Assembly (NCBI GenBank): GCA_002479645.1
Contig: DLOO01000057.1
Location: forward strand, 1-14,356
Origin: Lachnoclostridium sp. UBA7482
GTDB taxonomy: Bacteria > Bacillota > Clostridia > Lachnospirales > Lachnospiraceae
Length of the DNA stretch: 14,356 nucleotides
Reading direction: 5' to 3'
Under the pieces are notes generated by a model. It searched no databases and was not told the DNA's origin. It saw nothing but the letters and a program-made list of their open reading frames with translations. Below are positions 14,343-14,356 of this stretch, piece by piece (within the stretch, counting starts at the first letter, position 1; each line of letters opens with the position of its first letter). The translations under genes were made by a program, and so were the position numbers.

Positions 14343-14356
14343 GCCGATTTATCGGC
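14343..14356. repeat. Short palindrome at the window edge
   Basis: GCCGAT (14343-14348) and ATCGGC (14351-14356) form a perfect 6-bp stem around TT. It reaches the last base of the window, so its extent is unknown. Together with the hairpin at 14307-14328 it may form a tandem structure between ecfA and the upstream gene. Confidence 0.35.

Noticed and set aside
1..14356. CRISPR arrays, tRNA or rRNA genes, known riboswitches
   Set aside because: No regularly spaced repeats with unique spacers, no tRNA-like cloverleaf or rRNA sequence, and no recognisable riboswitch core were seen.

Overview
The window looks like a chromosomal segment of a Gram-positive Clostridia bacterium, most likely a Lachnospiraceae relative. 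The evidence is strong AGGAGG-type ribosome binding sites, the Firmicutes-style block ecfA-ecfT-truA-rplM-rpsI, and a short reading frame resembling the TnpW proteins of Tn4451-like elements. This placement rests on reading the sequence, not on a database search.

Layout, left to right. (1) 52-1725, leftward operon: flavin reductase-like protein, metallo-beta-lactamase-fold hydrolase (ATGA start/stop overlap) and an unrecognised 85-residue protein, with a promoter at 1749-1777. (2) 1869-2000: two strong inverted repeats, the right one ending in a T tract that faces rightward although no rightward gene precedes it. (3) 1991-3933, leftward pair: a TIM-barrel sugar isomerase/epimerase and a Gfo/Idh/MocA oxidoreductase, divergent from an AraC-family regulator at 4077-4886. 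The intergenic region has a promoter and a near-perfect 20-bp palindrome, so this looks like a small regulated carbohydrate-conversion locus. (4) 5071-6144, rightward: a VOC-family protein and a zinc-ribbon/P-loop protein. (5) 6145-6555: no intact gene; a leader hairpin, a TnpW-like remnant and the terminator of the next operon. (6) 6556-9461, leftward: a large secreted protein with two CBM2-like modules and a C-terminal cysteine-peptidase-like domain, followed by a probable beta-propeller lipoprotein; own promoter (9526-9554) and terminator (6459-6494). (7) 9618-14356, leftward core block: fused EcfA1-EcfA2 ATPase, EcfT and TruA, then rplM-rpsI from a consensus promoter, ending at a terminator at 9618-9652.

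How it fits together. The core block on the right is housekeeping: ribosomal proteins S9 and L13, tRNA pseudouridine synthesis, and the shared energising module of ECF vitamin transporters. Its unusual point is that the two ATPases are one polypeptide. Between this block and the sugar locus lies an AT-richer accessory stretch (about 4887-9794) with signs of past mobility: the TnpW-like remnant at one side and three tandem 11-bp repeats just after rpsI at the other. The most interesting cargo is the secreted CBM2-like/cysteine-peptidase protein with its lipoprotein partner. I found no complete mobile element, CRISPR array, tRNA or rRNA.
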